DNA of 64,000 nucleotides from Cryptomeria japonica (taxonomy: Eukaryota; Streptophyta; Pinopsida; Cupressales; Cupressaceae): contig NC_081412.1 of the NCBI RefSeq assembly GCF_030272615.1, positions 102,476,796-102,540,795 of the forward strand, read 5' to 3'. This document shows, in pieces, positions 25,009 to 38,300 of this stretch (position 1 is its first letter; the number at the start of each line of letters is the position of its first letter). The notes under the pieces were generated by a model. The model saw only the letters and a list, made by a program, of their open reading frames with translations. It did no database searches and had not been told where the DNA came from. The position numbers and the translations under genes were made by a program.

Positions 25009-26152
25009 TGTTGGTATTATGGATGAATTCATCATGTGTTGCATTGATTTTGTCATTGATGTCAACACTTATCTTCTTGGAGGTCTACATTGTTTATTTG
25101 GCACTATGGTTATATTGGTTTATTGTTGAACGAACACATTATGTTCACCGACATGGTTAGTGGCTTATGCACAGTCATCAGTATATGTTCATCGATAGGA
25201 TATATGGCTCACCGAAAGTGATGATAACTTGTTATCATCTAGAGATCATTTGGTTATGTCAAAGACATGGATTGGATGTTTGGATCTTTTGTTTTTCTTA
25301 TTGGTCTAATTGGGTTGACAGATTTGCCTTTACTAACAGATAAGTCTAGGTTATGAACCGGTACATGATATCTATTCCAGATCAGCACGACACGTCTTGG
25401 AAATGGTTTATTGATTGGATAATGTGGTAAATATATTGAGCTGACATATTATATCGCATCAAGATTTATTTGTAATTGATTTAATTATAATATCTTTAGT
25501 GAGCCGATCTTAACATAAGGTCTTAGGTTTTGTATAAATCATTATAAGATCTTATTGAAGATCAATCATGATGAGTGTGTGTGAATATTGAAGAGTGAAA
25601 ATAAGAAGATCCTTGTGCGAATCACGCAGACATTATCTAAAGGTTGAAGGATAGGTTATGAAGGTGTTTGACACTCATGGTCAAACCTTAAATGGGTACT
25701 GAATCCAGCATTACATATGCTATTCTAAAGCAGTACATTGTTATTGGATTTAACCATCCAACTGTAGTTAGTGTGACTCCTCTTTTGTGATTGAGTAGTG
25801 GGATCTAAGCAGTTGGCCTTTCTGCATGTGCAGAACCCATTTGTATACACTTACTATCTGCAGTAGTATCATCTAATTGTGGGTAAAGTTTCCCACTGTG
25901 GTTTTTCCCTTATAGGGTTTCCACGTCAAAATATATATGCCATGTGTTGTGGATATTGTTTCTCTTTCTGTTTCATGCATTAAGTTATACTGGTATTGTT
26001 ATAACCGTTTATCTATCTTACTGGCATTTAAATTTGGTTTACCAACACTAAGTTTAAGTTGGAATAATTTGCATTTGGATTATAATTTATTGACAATTGG
26101 ATCACAACTGATTCACCCCCTTCTTCTTAGTTGTCTTTCCCGGTTCCTAACA
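25009..26152 (+). repeat. 5' LTR of element C
   Basis: 1144 bases, TGTTGGTATTATGG to GGTTCCTAACA. Contains the TTGTCATTGATGTCAAC motif near its start and a C-tract box about 35 bases before the end. Confidence 0.93.
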
Positions 26153-26208
26153 ATTGGTATCAGAGCAGAGTCCTCTTTTGCAGAAACCTAACAACTTGAG
26201 GAGATCCC

Positions 26209-29200
26209 ATGACAACAAATATTTTGAGGAAGAACAGTTCGAAACTTGATGGACCTAACTATGATATATGGACGATCACAATGGAAACACATCTGAACTG
26301 CATTGGAAGAGATATATGGGATGTCACAAAGAATGACTATGTTGGTCCTACTTCGAATCAACCTCATTCATCAAGATTGGCTAAAGACTTGGAGAATGCT
26401 TGCAAAGCAAGAGAAACACTTCTGAGCGCATTATCAGATTAGCAAATCATGAGATTATTAGATCGATCTACTGCTAAATCTATTTGGGATAAACTAGAAA
26501 CATTGAATGAAGGAGATACCACTGTCAAAATTACAAAACTGGAATGTTACCGGAGTAGGTATGAAAATTTAAAAATGGAATAAGATGAAAGAATTTCCTC
26601 ATTTATGGAAAGAGTTAATGAAATTGTTTTAGGAATACAATGTTGTGGAGGATCTTTAAGTGAAGATGAAATTGTGTCTAAAGTTTTAAGATCTTTGCCA
26701 CTGGCTTATAAAATGAAAGTGACTGCTATTAATGAGTTGAGAACAATGCCTAATACATCAATTTCTAGAGATGCTTTGGTTGGAAAACTTTCAACATTTG
26801 AGATTGATGAATTTGGTCTTGTTGCTACAGTCAAGACTGATTTAGCTTTCAAAGAATCATCATCAACATCAAAATCATCATCATCATATGAGAAAACTAA
26901 TTGGAAAGCACTTTATGCAAAAGAACTTGAAGATATGAGAAGAGAAAATGAAGAACTTGAAGAACTTGAAGCACTATTTGCAAGGAAGATGCCTAAAGGT
27001 CTAGCAGGAAGTAAGTATGAAGGTAAAGCACCTTTCAAATGTTTTAACTACAATAAAGTTGGTCATATATGGCTTCTAGGTGTCCTGATAGACATGCAAG
27101 ACTAAGGGAGGAAGCAAAAAGAACATATAAGCCTAACCCTGAATATCAGAGATACATATTTAAGAAAAATAGAGATAAGTCATGTTACTATGCAGATGAA
27201 GGTGTTACAGATGACTTAGATGAAGATCCAATAGATAATGGATGGGCTTTCATTGCAATAAAAGAAGATCAACCGACACCTATTGTCAAACCGGTAGAGT
27301 AGGCACTGGTAGCAAAAATTGATGAAAAGGATGAATGGATAGTAGATAGTGGATGCTCCCATCATATGACTGGTGATAAAAACAAATTCTTATCATTTCA
27401 AGAAATTCATGGAGGTCTAGTAAGATTTGGAGATGATAAAGCTTATTTAATCAAAGGAAGAGGCACTATATCTTTGGATGGTAGGCATAATACTGACAAT
27501 GTTTATTATGTAGAAGGTTTAAAGCATAATCTTTTGAGTGTTGGTCAGTTAGTGGAAAAAGGATTTCAATTACAATTCAAGAATGGAAAATTCAAAATCA
27601 TGAATAGAACTAGATTGGAGATTGCAATCGATAATCAGACTAAAGGTAATATCCTTCACTTGAATACCAGTGATAAGACATGTTTGATTGCAAACATTGA
27701 TGCAAGTTCGTTATGGCATAAAAGACTCTGTCATGTGAATTTTGATTGCATTGTAAAGATCAATTCAACTAAGGTAGTAAGGGATTTGCTTAAGATTGTG
27801 AAACCTCATATTCCAGTATGTAAGGAATGTCAAATGGGAAAGCAAGTTAGAACAACATTTAAGAGCATTACTGAGAAATCCAATAATATTCTTAATTTAA
27901 TTCATACTAATTTATGTGGTCCAACAAGAACAAGAAGTCTATAGGGTGATAGATACTTTATGCTAATAATTGATGATTATTCTAGAATGTGTTGGGTTAC
28001 TTTTCTCAGGGAGAAATCAGAAGCTTTTGGAAGATTCAAGATATACAAGGAAATGGTAGAGAATGAAACCAACAAGAAAATCAAATGTTTGAGATCTGAT
28101 CAAGGAGGAGAATTTACATCTAGAGAATTTAATTCATTCTGTGAAGTGAATGGAATCAAAAGACAACTATCAGCACCCTGGACACCCCAGCAGAATGGAG
28201 TTGTGGATAGGAAGAACATAACTATTCTAGATGTAGCAAGAACCATGATGATGGAAGCAAATCTACCTCATATGTACTAGAGAGAAGTAGTGAATACAAC
28301 AGTTTATACTTTCAATAGAGTTCACATCAAAAGTGAAACCAGTAAGACCCCTTATGAACTATGGTTTGGTCATACTGCTACTCTTAAATATTTCAAAATA
28401 TTTGGAAGAAAATGTTATATTAGAAGAGATGAGTATATTGGTAAATTTGATCCTAGAAGTGATGAAGGAATATTTCTTAGTTATTCTTCTAGAAGCAAGG
28501 CATATAAATGTAATAATAAAAGGTTACAAAAAATCATTGAGAGTACTAATGTGAAGATAGATGAACATTTTAGAGGAGATTCATGATCTGTAGAACCGAC
28601 AGTTGAAATGATTATAAATGAACTGACATAGATTGCACCGGTACAGAGTGAAGATCCAGTCACATTGGTATCATCAGAAAACTCAACTGTGACTGAAGAA
28701 CAACATGTGAATATAAATCAGAATAAACCCAAGTATATAAGATTGAATCATTCAAAGAATCAGATAATTGGAAATAAGAATCAAGGTGTTATGACTAGAG
28801 GAAGATTGACAAATGAAGAGGTATGTTTAATTTCTCAATTTGAACCAGCATCTATTATTGAATCATGTCAAGATGAATATTGGATAAAAGCAATGGAAGA
28901 TGAATTAGAACAAATTGAAAAGAATAATACTTGGACATTAGTTCCCTGACCTAAAGACAAAAATGTAATTGGAACTAAATGGGTATATAGAAATAAACTA
29001 AATGAAGATGGTGAAGTAATCAGAAACAAAGAAAGATTAGTTTGTAAAGGTTATTCAGAGAAAGAAGGAATTGACTATAATGAAACCTTTGCACCGATAA
29101 CCAAAATTGAGGCAGATAGACTATTTATTGCATTTGCGTCTCATAATAACTATAAAGTTTATCATATGGATGTAAAATGTGCATTTTTTAATGGAGATCT

Positions 29201-30377
29201 TGAGGAGAAAGTTTACATTGAACAACCTAATGGATTTTCTTTGACAGATGACAACGATATGGTTTGTAGGTCAAGGAAAGATTTATATGGATTAAAACAA
29301 GCTCCCAAAACTTGGTATGCTAGATTGGATAAATATCTTTTAAAGCTAGTTACACAAAAGGTAATGCTGATAGTAATTTGTATTACAAAGTTACCAATGA
29401 TGTTATTTTGGTTATTGAAGTATTTGTGGATGATATCATTTTTGGAGGTGAAGAAAATTTATGTAAAAACTTTTCTAACAAGATGCAAGAAGAATTTAAA
29501 ATTTCTATGATTGGAAAGATAAATTTTTTTCTAGGTTTGCAGATTTCACAAATAGATAAAGGTATATTCATATGTCAAACAAAATACTTGAAGGAACTCT
29601 TGAAGAAATTTGGTATGGAAAAATCCAAACCAGTAAGCACTCCTATGACTACAACTATTAAATTGACTTTGAAGTCTGATTCAACTCCTATTAATCTGAT
29701 AAGGTACAAATCTATGATTGGAGGATAACTATATTTAACACAAACCAGACCTGATATAATGAATGCAGTATGTATTGTATCAATATTTCAAACCAATCCT
29801 AAAGAAAATCATGAATCAACAGTTAAAAGGATTTTTCGGTACCTACAAGGCACAACAAGTCTTGGTTTATGGTATCCTAAGGATATAAAATTTTGATTTA
29901 TGTGCATATACAGATGCAAATTAGGTAGGAGATGTAGATGATAGAAAGAGTACCACTAGTGGTGCATTCTTTCGTGGGAGAAGATTGATTTCATGGATTA
30001 GCAAGAAGCAGACTTGTACATCATTATTTATAGCAGAATCAGAATATGTTGCAACAACAACTAATTGTACTCAGGTATTATGGATCAAGCAAATATTGAA
30101 GGATATAAAGGTAAAATGCAAAGAACCGATAACTATCTATTGTGATAATTCAACAACAATTGATATATCAAAGAATCCAGTATTTCACTCGAAGACAAAA
30201 CATGTTTCTATTAAGTACAATTTTCTGAAAGAGAATGTTGAAGCAAATGAAGTGAGATTGGTTTATGTGAATACTAAAGAGCAGATTGCAGATTTCTTTA
30301 CAAAGCCTTTGCCTAAGGAAACATTTGAATATCTCAGAGAGGAGCTTGGGGTAATTTCCCCACCGGCAGAGACTTGA
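26209..30377 (+). pseudogene. gag-pol of element C (full length, decayed)
   Basis: Starts MTTNILRKNS at 26,209, 43 bases after the primer site. Gag carries the UBN2-type motif LDGPNYDIW and the knuckle CFNYNKVGH (second Cys changed), with a frameshift inside the knuckle near 27.06 kb. Protease WIVDSGCSHHMTGD is near 27.34 kb. The pre-integrase zinc domain contains LWHKRLCHVNFD..CKEC. Integrase contains LIIDDYSRMCWV, RSDQGGEF and PQQNG. Reverse transcriptase contains MDVKCAFFNG and VFVDDIIFGG. RNase H contains YTDANWVGDVDD and FTKPLPK, ending at 30,377. Stops at 26,440, 27,300 and 27,942 are TAG where the sister copy E has glutamine. About 330 non-coding bases separate it from the 3' LTR. Confidence 0.92.
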
Positions 30378-30711
30378 ATGATGAAGATTGGCATCAAACT
30401 GACAGGGACTAACATAAAAATCTTTTTTTGACTTTGATGAAGGAGAGCTACTACTCAGGGGGAGTAGTTAGCTGTATCTTATGTTTTGATTCTTAACTGC
30501 TTTGGCATTTGATGTCAAAGGGGGAGAGATATCTCTGAAAAAAGTTTGTACTTTGGGGAGAGATATATTTTTGGTTTTGGTTTCTGTTTTGGCACAAAAC
30601 TTTGTATTGATCTATTTTGGGAGATTGTTGGTTTATTGGTTTTTGGCATTCTGTTTTTGGCACTTAGATGTTTTTCCATCTAGTGTTGCCATCAATTCCA
30701 AAGAGGGAGAT

Positions 30712-31853
30712 TGTTGGTATTATGGATGACTTCATCATGTGTTGCATTGGTTTTGTCATTAATGTCAACACTTATCTTCTTGGAGGTCTACATTATTTAT
30801 TTGGCACTATGGTTATATTGGTTTATTGTTGAAGTGACACATTGTGTTCACCGACATGGTTAGTGGCTTATGCATAGTCACTGGTATATGTTCACCAGCT
30901 GGATATATGGTTCATCGGTAGTGATGATAACTTGTTAGCATCTGAAGATCATTTGGTTATGTCGAAGACATGGATTGGATGTTTGGATCTGGTGTTTTTC
31001 TTATTGGTCTAATCGGGTTGACAGATTTTCCTTTACATATAGATAAGTCTAGGTTATGGATTGTTACATGATATCTATTCTAGATCAACACGACATGTCT
31101 TGGAAATGGTTTATTGATTGGATAGTGTGGTAAATGTATTGAGCTGACATATTGTATCACATCAAGACTTATTTGCAGTTGATTTAATTGTAATATCTTT
31201 AGTGAGCCGATGTTAACATAAGGTCTTAGGTTTTGTATAAATGATTGTAAGATCTTATTTAAGATCGATCATGATGAGTGTGTGTGAATATTGAATAGTG
31301 AAAATAAGCAGATCCTTATGTGAATCATGCAGACATTTTGTGAAGGTTGAAGGAAAGGTTATGAAGGTGTTTGATACTCATGGTCAGAGCTTAAACCGAT
31401 ACTGAATCCAACATTGTAGATGCTATTCTGAAGCAATACACTGTTATTGGATTTAACCATCCAATTGTAGTCAGTGTGACTCCTATTTTGTGATTGAGCA
31501 GTGATCTCTAGGCGCTTGGCCTTTCTGCATGTGCATAACCCATTTGTATACACTTACTATCTGCAGTAGTATCATCTAATTGTGGCTAAGGTTTCCCACT
31601 GTGGTTTTTCCCTTACAGGATTTCCAAGTCAAAATCTTTGTGTCATGTGTTGTGAATATTGTTTCTCTTTCTATTTCATTCATTAAGTTATACCGGTACT
31701 GTTATAACTGTTAATTTATCTTACCGACATTTAAATTTGGTTTACTGACACTAACTTTAAGTTGGAATAATTTGCATTTGGACTATAATTTATTGATAAT
31801 TGGTTCACAATTGATTCACCCCCCCTCTCAGTTGTCCTTCCTGGTTCCTAACA
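30712..31853 (+). repeat. 3' LTR of element C
   Basis: 1142 bases matching 25,009-26,152, directly after AAAGAGGGAGAT and directly before the TTCAC duplication. Confidence 0.93.
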
Positions 31854-32964
31854 TTCACCACATGACATAAGTATTTATACATGGAAAACCCAAATAGGTA
31901 AAAACCACGGTGAGATTGGACTCACAAGATAATATCTGAACTCTTCTGAAGTTCACCCTATTAGGAGCCAAGCCTATTAAAGCTTTTACAAAAGTCCTGT
32001 TAAGAACTGATCCTATTAGGAATCACTCAATTATAGGATTGACTATAAATTCCTTGTTAGAAGCAAATACCCTGTAAGGAGTAACCTCAATAGAGGATTT
32101 GAAAATCCAATCTAATGGACCACCTTGTTAGAGGATTTAATAAGTAACCAAGCTTGTTAGAGCTTACTCGGTTAGGGGATTTCAATTCTGCTATAATTGT
32201 TAGAAAACAACATGAGTTTCTTGATCTTTCTGAATAGTAGTACATTTGCTTGATCAGATCCATTTAAGCTTCTATCTGCCTTTACTCAAACTGTAGACTC
32301 ATTCTCCGGTTTAGCAACCACACACTCAACTGATTTTTGCCAACTCTTGCCAACACTAAACAAAACAACTTCATCAACCTTAAATACATATCAATTAGGT
32401 CGGTAACACAACAAAAATCTAATCCTCTCATGGAGATTACAAACAAGTCGGTACAAGCATGTGTGTTGGATTTCATAGCAATCTCTACACATCAATCAAG
32501 AAAACCTCAACCGCTCCTTGGTTACCACTTTATCGAGCTCTGTAACTCATCATGTGTTTTGCATTAGATGCAATACACTTTGCTCATTCCCTAGACAAAT
32601 AATCGTGCCAAAATTTTTGAACTTGTCTTCATACAATGACCTTACGTGTCACCATCATTACTGCTCAACATCAGATCATAAACCAACATAACCAATTCAA
32701 CAATCTTAATCGGTTAGGGTTTAACAAAAATAACTGGTAGGGTTTACTGGCTACATAACATAGAAAGGGTTTAACCTTTTACTCCAATTACAAGTTCAAC
32801 TCACAAACTTACATACCAGTTCACAATATCCTTCATAAAGATCTTCCTATTGGTTACAAGACAATATCAAAAATAACAACAATATCAGCAATATCATTAC
32901 CGGTTCAATTGACATCAATGACAACATAACATATCATTAATGCAATCTTCACGCAAATGCCAAT
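31854..32964 (-). repeat. 5' LTR of element D, distal part
   Basis: Resumes at TTCACCACATGACATAAG and ends GCAAATGCCAAT at 32,964, where the expected terminal CA is lost. Together with 24,679-25,008 it makes a 1.44 kb LTR. Confidence 0.9.
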
Positions 32965-33013
32965 AGTTACATGTATAGAATCTCTCGCTTTAGAAAATTG
33001 GATAACCCATGTG

Positions 33014-33014
<1 letters not shown>

Positions 33015-33079
<65 letters not shown>
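33015..33079. repeat. (CA)n microsatellite
   Basis: About 65 bases of CA with one AA interruption, inside the intron of the transposase-like gene. Confidence 0.95.
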
Positions 33080-33082
<3 letters not shown>

Positions 33083-33137
33083 CTAGTTCTTAGATTCTTT
33101 TAAATTAAAACTGTACACAAATATGAAGAGAATTTAC

Positions 33138-33299
33138 CTACAAGTTCACATTGGCAAAGTGCACACTTCACACATGCTCTTTTTCCATCATGCTCTCCTT
33201 TTCCATGTCCACTCTTAAAGAAGTTCCACAAAGAATTTATGCTATGTCGAGCATGTTGTAGGGATAACCAGTTAAAAGATTTTGCAGACTTAAATTGCC
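33138..33299 (-). pseudogene. Transposase-like gene, GHGKGEHDG exon
   Basis: 162-base exon with acceptor GTGTTAG before 33,299 and donor GTAG/GTAAATTC after 33,138. Joined to the exon ending at 33,411 it restores the codon for Gly in DGCVGQFKSAKSF. It continues NWLSLQHARHSI, LWNFFKSGHGKGEHDG and CALCQCEL without a stop. The SDG..QFKSA...F.SGHGKG..DG..A.VK pattern is a hallmark of a transposase-like family I recall from plants and animals; I cannot give it a secure name. Confidence 0.75.
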
Positions 33300-33410
33300 C
33301 TAACACATGAATAACACACACACACACACATATATAAGTTTGACCCGTTATACAGTTAAATCATATATAAGAAAAAAATTCAACTTATCAATTTCAAATC
33401 TAACACTTAC

Positions 33411-33591
33411 CGACACATCCATCAGACCAAATCCAATGTTGTGTACAATCTATCCCACAATCTTTAATATCTTCAAAAAACATTCCAAAACAATGTGCTA
33501 CATAGCTCCTATCATGACATGTATCATCATTGATATAGAAATGAACCTCCTTGATGATAATGCGTTCATTTTCAGTACTCTCTATACCATC
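33411..33591 (-). pseudogene. Transposase-like gene, DDTCHD..WSDG exon (3' part)
   Basis: Reads DGIESTENERI, FYINDDTCHDRSYVAHCFG and HWIWSDGCVG, then a good donor (GTCG/GTAAGTG at 33,411). The exon begins on the far side of element E: the CCATC duplication at 33,587-33,591 pairs with 47,419-47,423, and the two halves join in frame. Aspartates in DDTCHD and WSDG are candidate active-site residues. Confidence 0.75.
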
Positions 33592-33840
33592 TATTAGGAA
33601 CCGGAAAGGACAACTGTGAGGGGGGGGGGGTGAATTAGTTGTGAACCAGTTGTCAATAAATTATAACCCAAAATAAATTATTCTAACTTAAAACTCAGTG
33701 CCGGTAAAACAAACTTTAACGCCGACAAAATAGATTAATTGTTATAGCAGTATCGGTACAACTTAATGCATGAAACAAAAAGGAAAACAACATCCACAAC
33801 ACATGACAGATAGATGTTGATGTGGAAACCCTGTAAGGGG
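33592..33840 (-). repeat. 3' LTR of element E, outer part
   Basis: Begins TATTAGGAACC (the usual TGTTAGG with G to A at the second base) and is cut at GTAAGGGG by element G. It continues at 41,219. Confidence 0.92.
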
Positions 33841-35327
33841 TGTTGGCAATATGTGAACTGGTATGTGAACATAATGACATTGCATGTTGTCATTGATGTC
33901 AATATGCTGAAGAGGTGAGAACCGACATATGTGAGAACCAGTGTAATACTGTGAACCGACATTTGTGTCAAAGTGAAGTGGTGTGTTTGTTCAAGGTAAA
34001 CAGACATATGGTTATGGGAACCGACACATGGAAGCATTGTATGACTACCGGTTGGTAGTCTCAACTTCAGGGTTTTCGGTTGAAGTGCTTCAAGCCTGTG
34101 TGGCTCAACTAGTGACTTTGTGTGATGAGTTAGCATGGTAACGAAGAATAGATAGTGTTGCCACATAAGCCTTGTGTGCATGAAGGATCTTGCATGAAGG
34201 AGATTGTTCCTATCTACCTCGGGAATGTGAGAAGTCTGTAAAATGGTGATAATGTGTGATGGGTTATCAGCTGCCATGAAATTGGTGTAAATTGATGATG
34301 GAGAATGTCTTGAGATTGGATCAAGAATTGTTGCAATTAATGCAGTGTGCTCAACAGTCAGGATTGAACCATTTGAATTCTTTAACATAATAGGTTTTCA
34401 GGTTTAGGGTTTATGCTACCGACCTATTTATTTTCCTATAAGGTCGATGTTGTGATTCTTTCTGAGGTTGTTGGCAAAAGTTGTGTGTGTATCCAAGAGA
34501 AGGGATACGTGATTCTTGCCAGACCAAAAGGAGAGAAGTGATACATGTAGAGTGTAAGTGCAGAAGGTGAAGAGGAGCTTAAGCGGATCTACATTGGCAT
34601 TGAGTGCTATTACCAGATCATTGCAATACCTGTTGATCTCTAACCACTTCAACAGTTGAGAAATCCCTTAATAGTGTAGCTTTAATAGGTTTGCTGTAAA
34701 TCCTTTAACAAGGTGACTCAAAACCATTGAGTTCTTGAAATCATCTAACAAGGTAACCTTTAATAGTGTTTAACCCTTAACTAGGTATTCTTGCCATCCC
34801 TTAACCAGGTGATCCCTAACAGGATCGGTTCCTAACAGAACCTATTGTATCAGTCCTTAACTCGACAAGGCTCCTAACAGAGCGGACTTCTAAAGAGTTC
34901 AAAAACAAGCTTGTGGGTATTCATCCCCACTGTGGTTTTTTGCTGTTGGGTTTCCACGTGAAAAATATGTGTGTTATGTGTGATGTCTTCTTCATGTGAT
35001 GCTTTGTTGTTTTCTGTCAAGTGGTGAATCTTGTTGATCTAGTTGCTCATATGTATATCTTTGATGGTAGATTACCTGTTCATGCATTAGGGTGAAAAGG
35101 AAATGAAGTGTTAGATTGTATGAGAAGATAAGTGTCAGCCGGTTTGTGCTTGTCTCAGTTATTCTGGGTTTTGCCGGTTGTACTTTGTTTGAGAACCAGT
35201 GTCACTGTTTGTCTATCAATGCACAAAGTCTGTAGACAAACCGATTCAAGAGTGTTTTTTTGTCTATACTGATTCACCCCCCCTCTCAGTATTGGTTGGG
35301 TACTACTCATTCATCATTGTGTTATCA
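33841..35327 (+). repeat. 5' LTR of element G
   Basis: 1487 bases, TGTTGGCAATATGTGAAC to CATTGTGTTATCA. Contains TTGTCATTGATGTCAA near its start and GATTCACCCCCCCTCTCAGT about 50 bases before its end. Confidence 0.95.
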
Positions 35328-35398
35328 ATTGGTATCAGAGCATCCTCTAGGTCCTCTGTGTTATAAGCTTAACCACTTGAGGTAAAGATCCCAGTCTA

Positions 35399-38300
35399 AT
35401 GATGAAGAGGGAAGGTCCAAAGTTTAACAGAGAAAATTTCAGTATATAGAAAGATAGAATGAAGATATACATCAAAAGCATGGGTGCTCAACACTGGAGC
35501 TATGTTGAGAATGCCTATGTTGCCCCTACCGATACTCTCACCAATGACCAAAAGAGAGAGATGTAGGAGAATGGGCAAGTCATGGAAGCCCTAATTAGTA
35601 GTTTATCTGACATTGAGTTCATTGATGTCTAAGATAAGGAAAATCCCAAAGAGGTATGGGATACTCTTGAAAATATCTATGGTGGTGATGAGCATGTAAA
35701 ACAAGCCAATGAAGAAAGCTTCAGAGGGAAGTTTGAAGGTATGTGGATGGTTGAAGGTGAGACCATTCAACAGTATGGAATAAGGATCAAAACCATTATT
35801 GGAGATATCAAGAGCCCAGATGGTAAAATAGAAGATTCCACTGTGGTAAGCAAAGTCCTGAGATCCCTATTGCCAGTCTATGCAATAAGGGTTGCTACTA
35901 TTTAGGAGCTGAGATCAATAGACAAGACTAAGGTATCCCTAGACTCCATCATTGCAAAGTTGACAGCCTATGAGCTAAATAGTTTTGATGGCAGTGTTCA
36001 AAAGACTGAATCAACTTTTAAACCTTCTGTTGTAGCATCTAGAAAAGGAAAAGAAGCTAGCACTAGTGGTGGACCAAGACAAAGCAGAGAAATGGATGAT
36101 GAGGAGATTCTAATGGCATTTGAAGTTCTCCTTGCTAGGAAACTTCCTAAAGGAACTGATAAATATAGAAGTAAGATACCTTTGAAATACTTTTCCTGCA
36201 ATCATATAGGACATATTGCTGTAAACTGTCCTAATGGTGACAACAAGGACAAACTGGAAAGGTTCAAGAAATTCAAAGGAGGAAACTAGAGAAACTGCTT
36301 TGTGGCAGTTAATGAAGGTGTCACAAATGAGGAGTCAGAGGATGAAGAAAATGAAGACATTGTGTTTGTTGCTGTCAAGGAAGATGTTTTAGACAAGAAG
36401 GCTCTTGTCTCCCAGTTTGATAATTTCAATGAATGGATCATTGACAATGGTTGTTCTCACCATATGATTGGTGACCGCAGCAAGTTTCTATCCTTGGAAG
36501 AGTATGATGGTGGTGTGGTTCACTTTGGAAATGATGCACCATGCATGGTCAAAGGCAAAGGGTCTATCTCTTTGAATGGAAAGAGCAGTGCTAACAATGT
36601 GTATTGGGTTGATGGTCTCAGACACAACCTTCTGAGTGTTGCCTAGCTAAATGACAGTGGCCTCAATCTGGAATTCAAGAATGGAGTTTGCAGAATCAAA
36701 GGAAAGAATGGTGAATTGGTGGCCACCGGTATGTAGACCAAAGGTAACCTATTTCATCTAAATGCAAATATAAGTACATGTCTTATGGCTAAATTTGATG
36801 ATAGCTGGATATGGCATAGGAGACTCTGCCATGTAAACTTTGATAACATTGTGAAGGCAAGTAAGATCAAGGCAGTTAGAGGGTTGCTGGTGCTAAGCAA
36901 ATAGGATAATACCTTGTGCAGAGAGTGTCAATTGGGGAAAATGTCTTCCTCAACCTTTAAAAGTAAATCTTTCACTGCTGACAACTTGCTTGATCTTGTG
37001 CATACTGATTTGTGTGGTCCTATGAAAACTAGAAGTGTGCAGGGTGATAGGTACTTCATGATTCTCACTGATGACTGCTCAAGAATGATGTGGGTCACAT
37101 TCTTGAAAGACAAGTCCGAAGCCTTTGTAAAGTTCAAAGCTTTCAAAGCATTAGTGGAGAAGGAAAGTGGTAAAAGGATCAAGTGCCTAAGAACTGATCA
37201 AGAAGGGGTATTCACTTTCGGTGAATTCAACAAATACTGTGAAGAACACTGTCTGCCCCCCAGACTCCATAGCAGAATGGCCTAGCAGAGAGGAATAACT
37301 GGACTATAGTTGAAGCAGCTAGAACCATGTTGATTCAAGGAAAGGTAGCTCACACCTTTTGGAGAGAAGTGGTGAGCACTGCAGTCTACATAATGAACCA
37401 GGTACTCATCAAGAAAGGTAAGGATAAAACTCCTTATGAGTATTGGACCGGTAAGACACCTATGGTTAGCTACTTTAGAGTGTTTGGTAGCAAATGTTAC
37501 ATCAAGAGGAGTGAACACTAGAGCAAATTTGATGCGAAATGTGATGAGGGAATATTCCTAGGATATTCCACCAAGAGCAAAGCTCTCAACTGTTTCAACA
37601 ATAGGACTTAGAGAATTTTGGAATGCATCATTGTAAGAGTTGATGAAACCTCTGAGAGAACTGAGGAAACTAGCAGTGAGCAAGCGATAAATGAACCAGT
37701 TGTAACCTTCTAGGAACTGGTTGCCAGTCAACCAAGTACCAGCAATAGTGTTCCTATACCGGTAGGTGTAGATGCTGATACTGATGGAGATGAGGATGAA
37801 GAAGAAAAACAAGAGGAATCCATTAAGACCATTCCTCGGTATGTCAAGCTGAATCATGATCCTAAGCAGATCATAGGAGATAAGGATGTAGGAATCCTTA
37901 CAAGAAGAAAGGTTAGAGAAAACTCATGTATGATCTCTGAATTTGAGCCTAAATCATTCAAAGAGGCTCATAAAGATGAAAACTGGATCAAGGCAATGGA
38001 AGAAGAACTTGACCAGATAGAGAAAAATGGTACATGGTCTTTGGTACCCAGACCAAAGCATAAAAATGTCATTGGTACCAAATGGGTTTTCAGAAATAAG
38101 CTGAATGAGGATGGCATAGTGATTAGGAACAAAGCTAGATTGGTGTGCAAAGGATATGCTCAAGAAGAAGGTGAAGACTATGGAGAAACCTTTGCTCTTG
38201 TAGCCAGATTGGAAGGAGTCCGTATGCTTCTTGCATATGCAGCTTTTAAAGGTTTCAAAGTATATCAAATGGATGTAAAATCTGCATTCCTAAATGGTGT

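Larger units (their letters stand above)
25009..31853 (+). mobile_element. Element C: SIRE-like copia retrotransposon inside element D
   Basis: Complete plus-strand copy of 6.8 kb. 5' LTR 25,009-26,152, primer site TGGTATCAGAGC at 26,155-26,166, polypurine tract AAAGAGGGAGAT ending at 30,711, and 3' LTR 30,712-31,853. The target duplication is TTCAC on the right and TTCAT on the left, a single C to T change; the intact LTR of D has TTCAC. LTR identity is about 93 percent over 215 bases by eye. It is the same family as element E. Confidence 0.93.
18941..32964 (-). mobile_element. Element D: SIRE-like copia retrotransposon, split by element C
   Basis: Minus-strand element with 3' LTR 18,941-20,366, internal region 20,367-24,678 and a 5' LTR starting at 24,679. 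The 5' LTR is interrupted at 25,009-31,853 by element C and resumes to 32,964. Flanking duplications are AATTA (18,936-18,940) and AGTTA (32,965-32,969), with one mismatch. The primer site (TTGGTATCAAAGC on the minus strand) is at about 24,664-24,678 and the polypurine tract at 20,367-20,380. The terminal CA of the right end has become AT. LTR identity is about 94 percent over 210 bases by eye. It is the same family as element I. Confidence 0.9.

Noticed and set aside
30502-30729. Env-like third ORF of the SIRE-type elements between RNase H and the 3' LTR
   Set aside because: The interval is only about 330 bases in C and similar in D, E and G, too short for such an ORF. The short frame runs across the polypurine tract.
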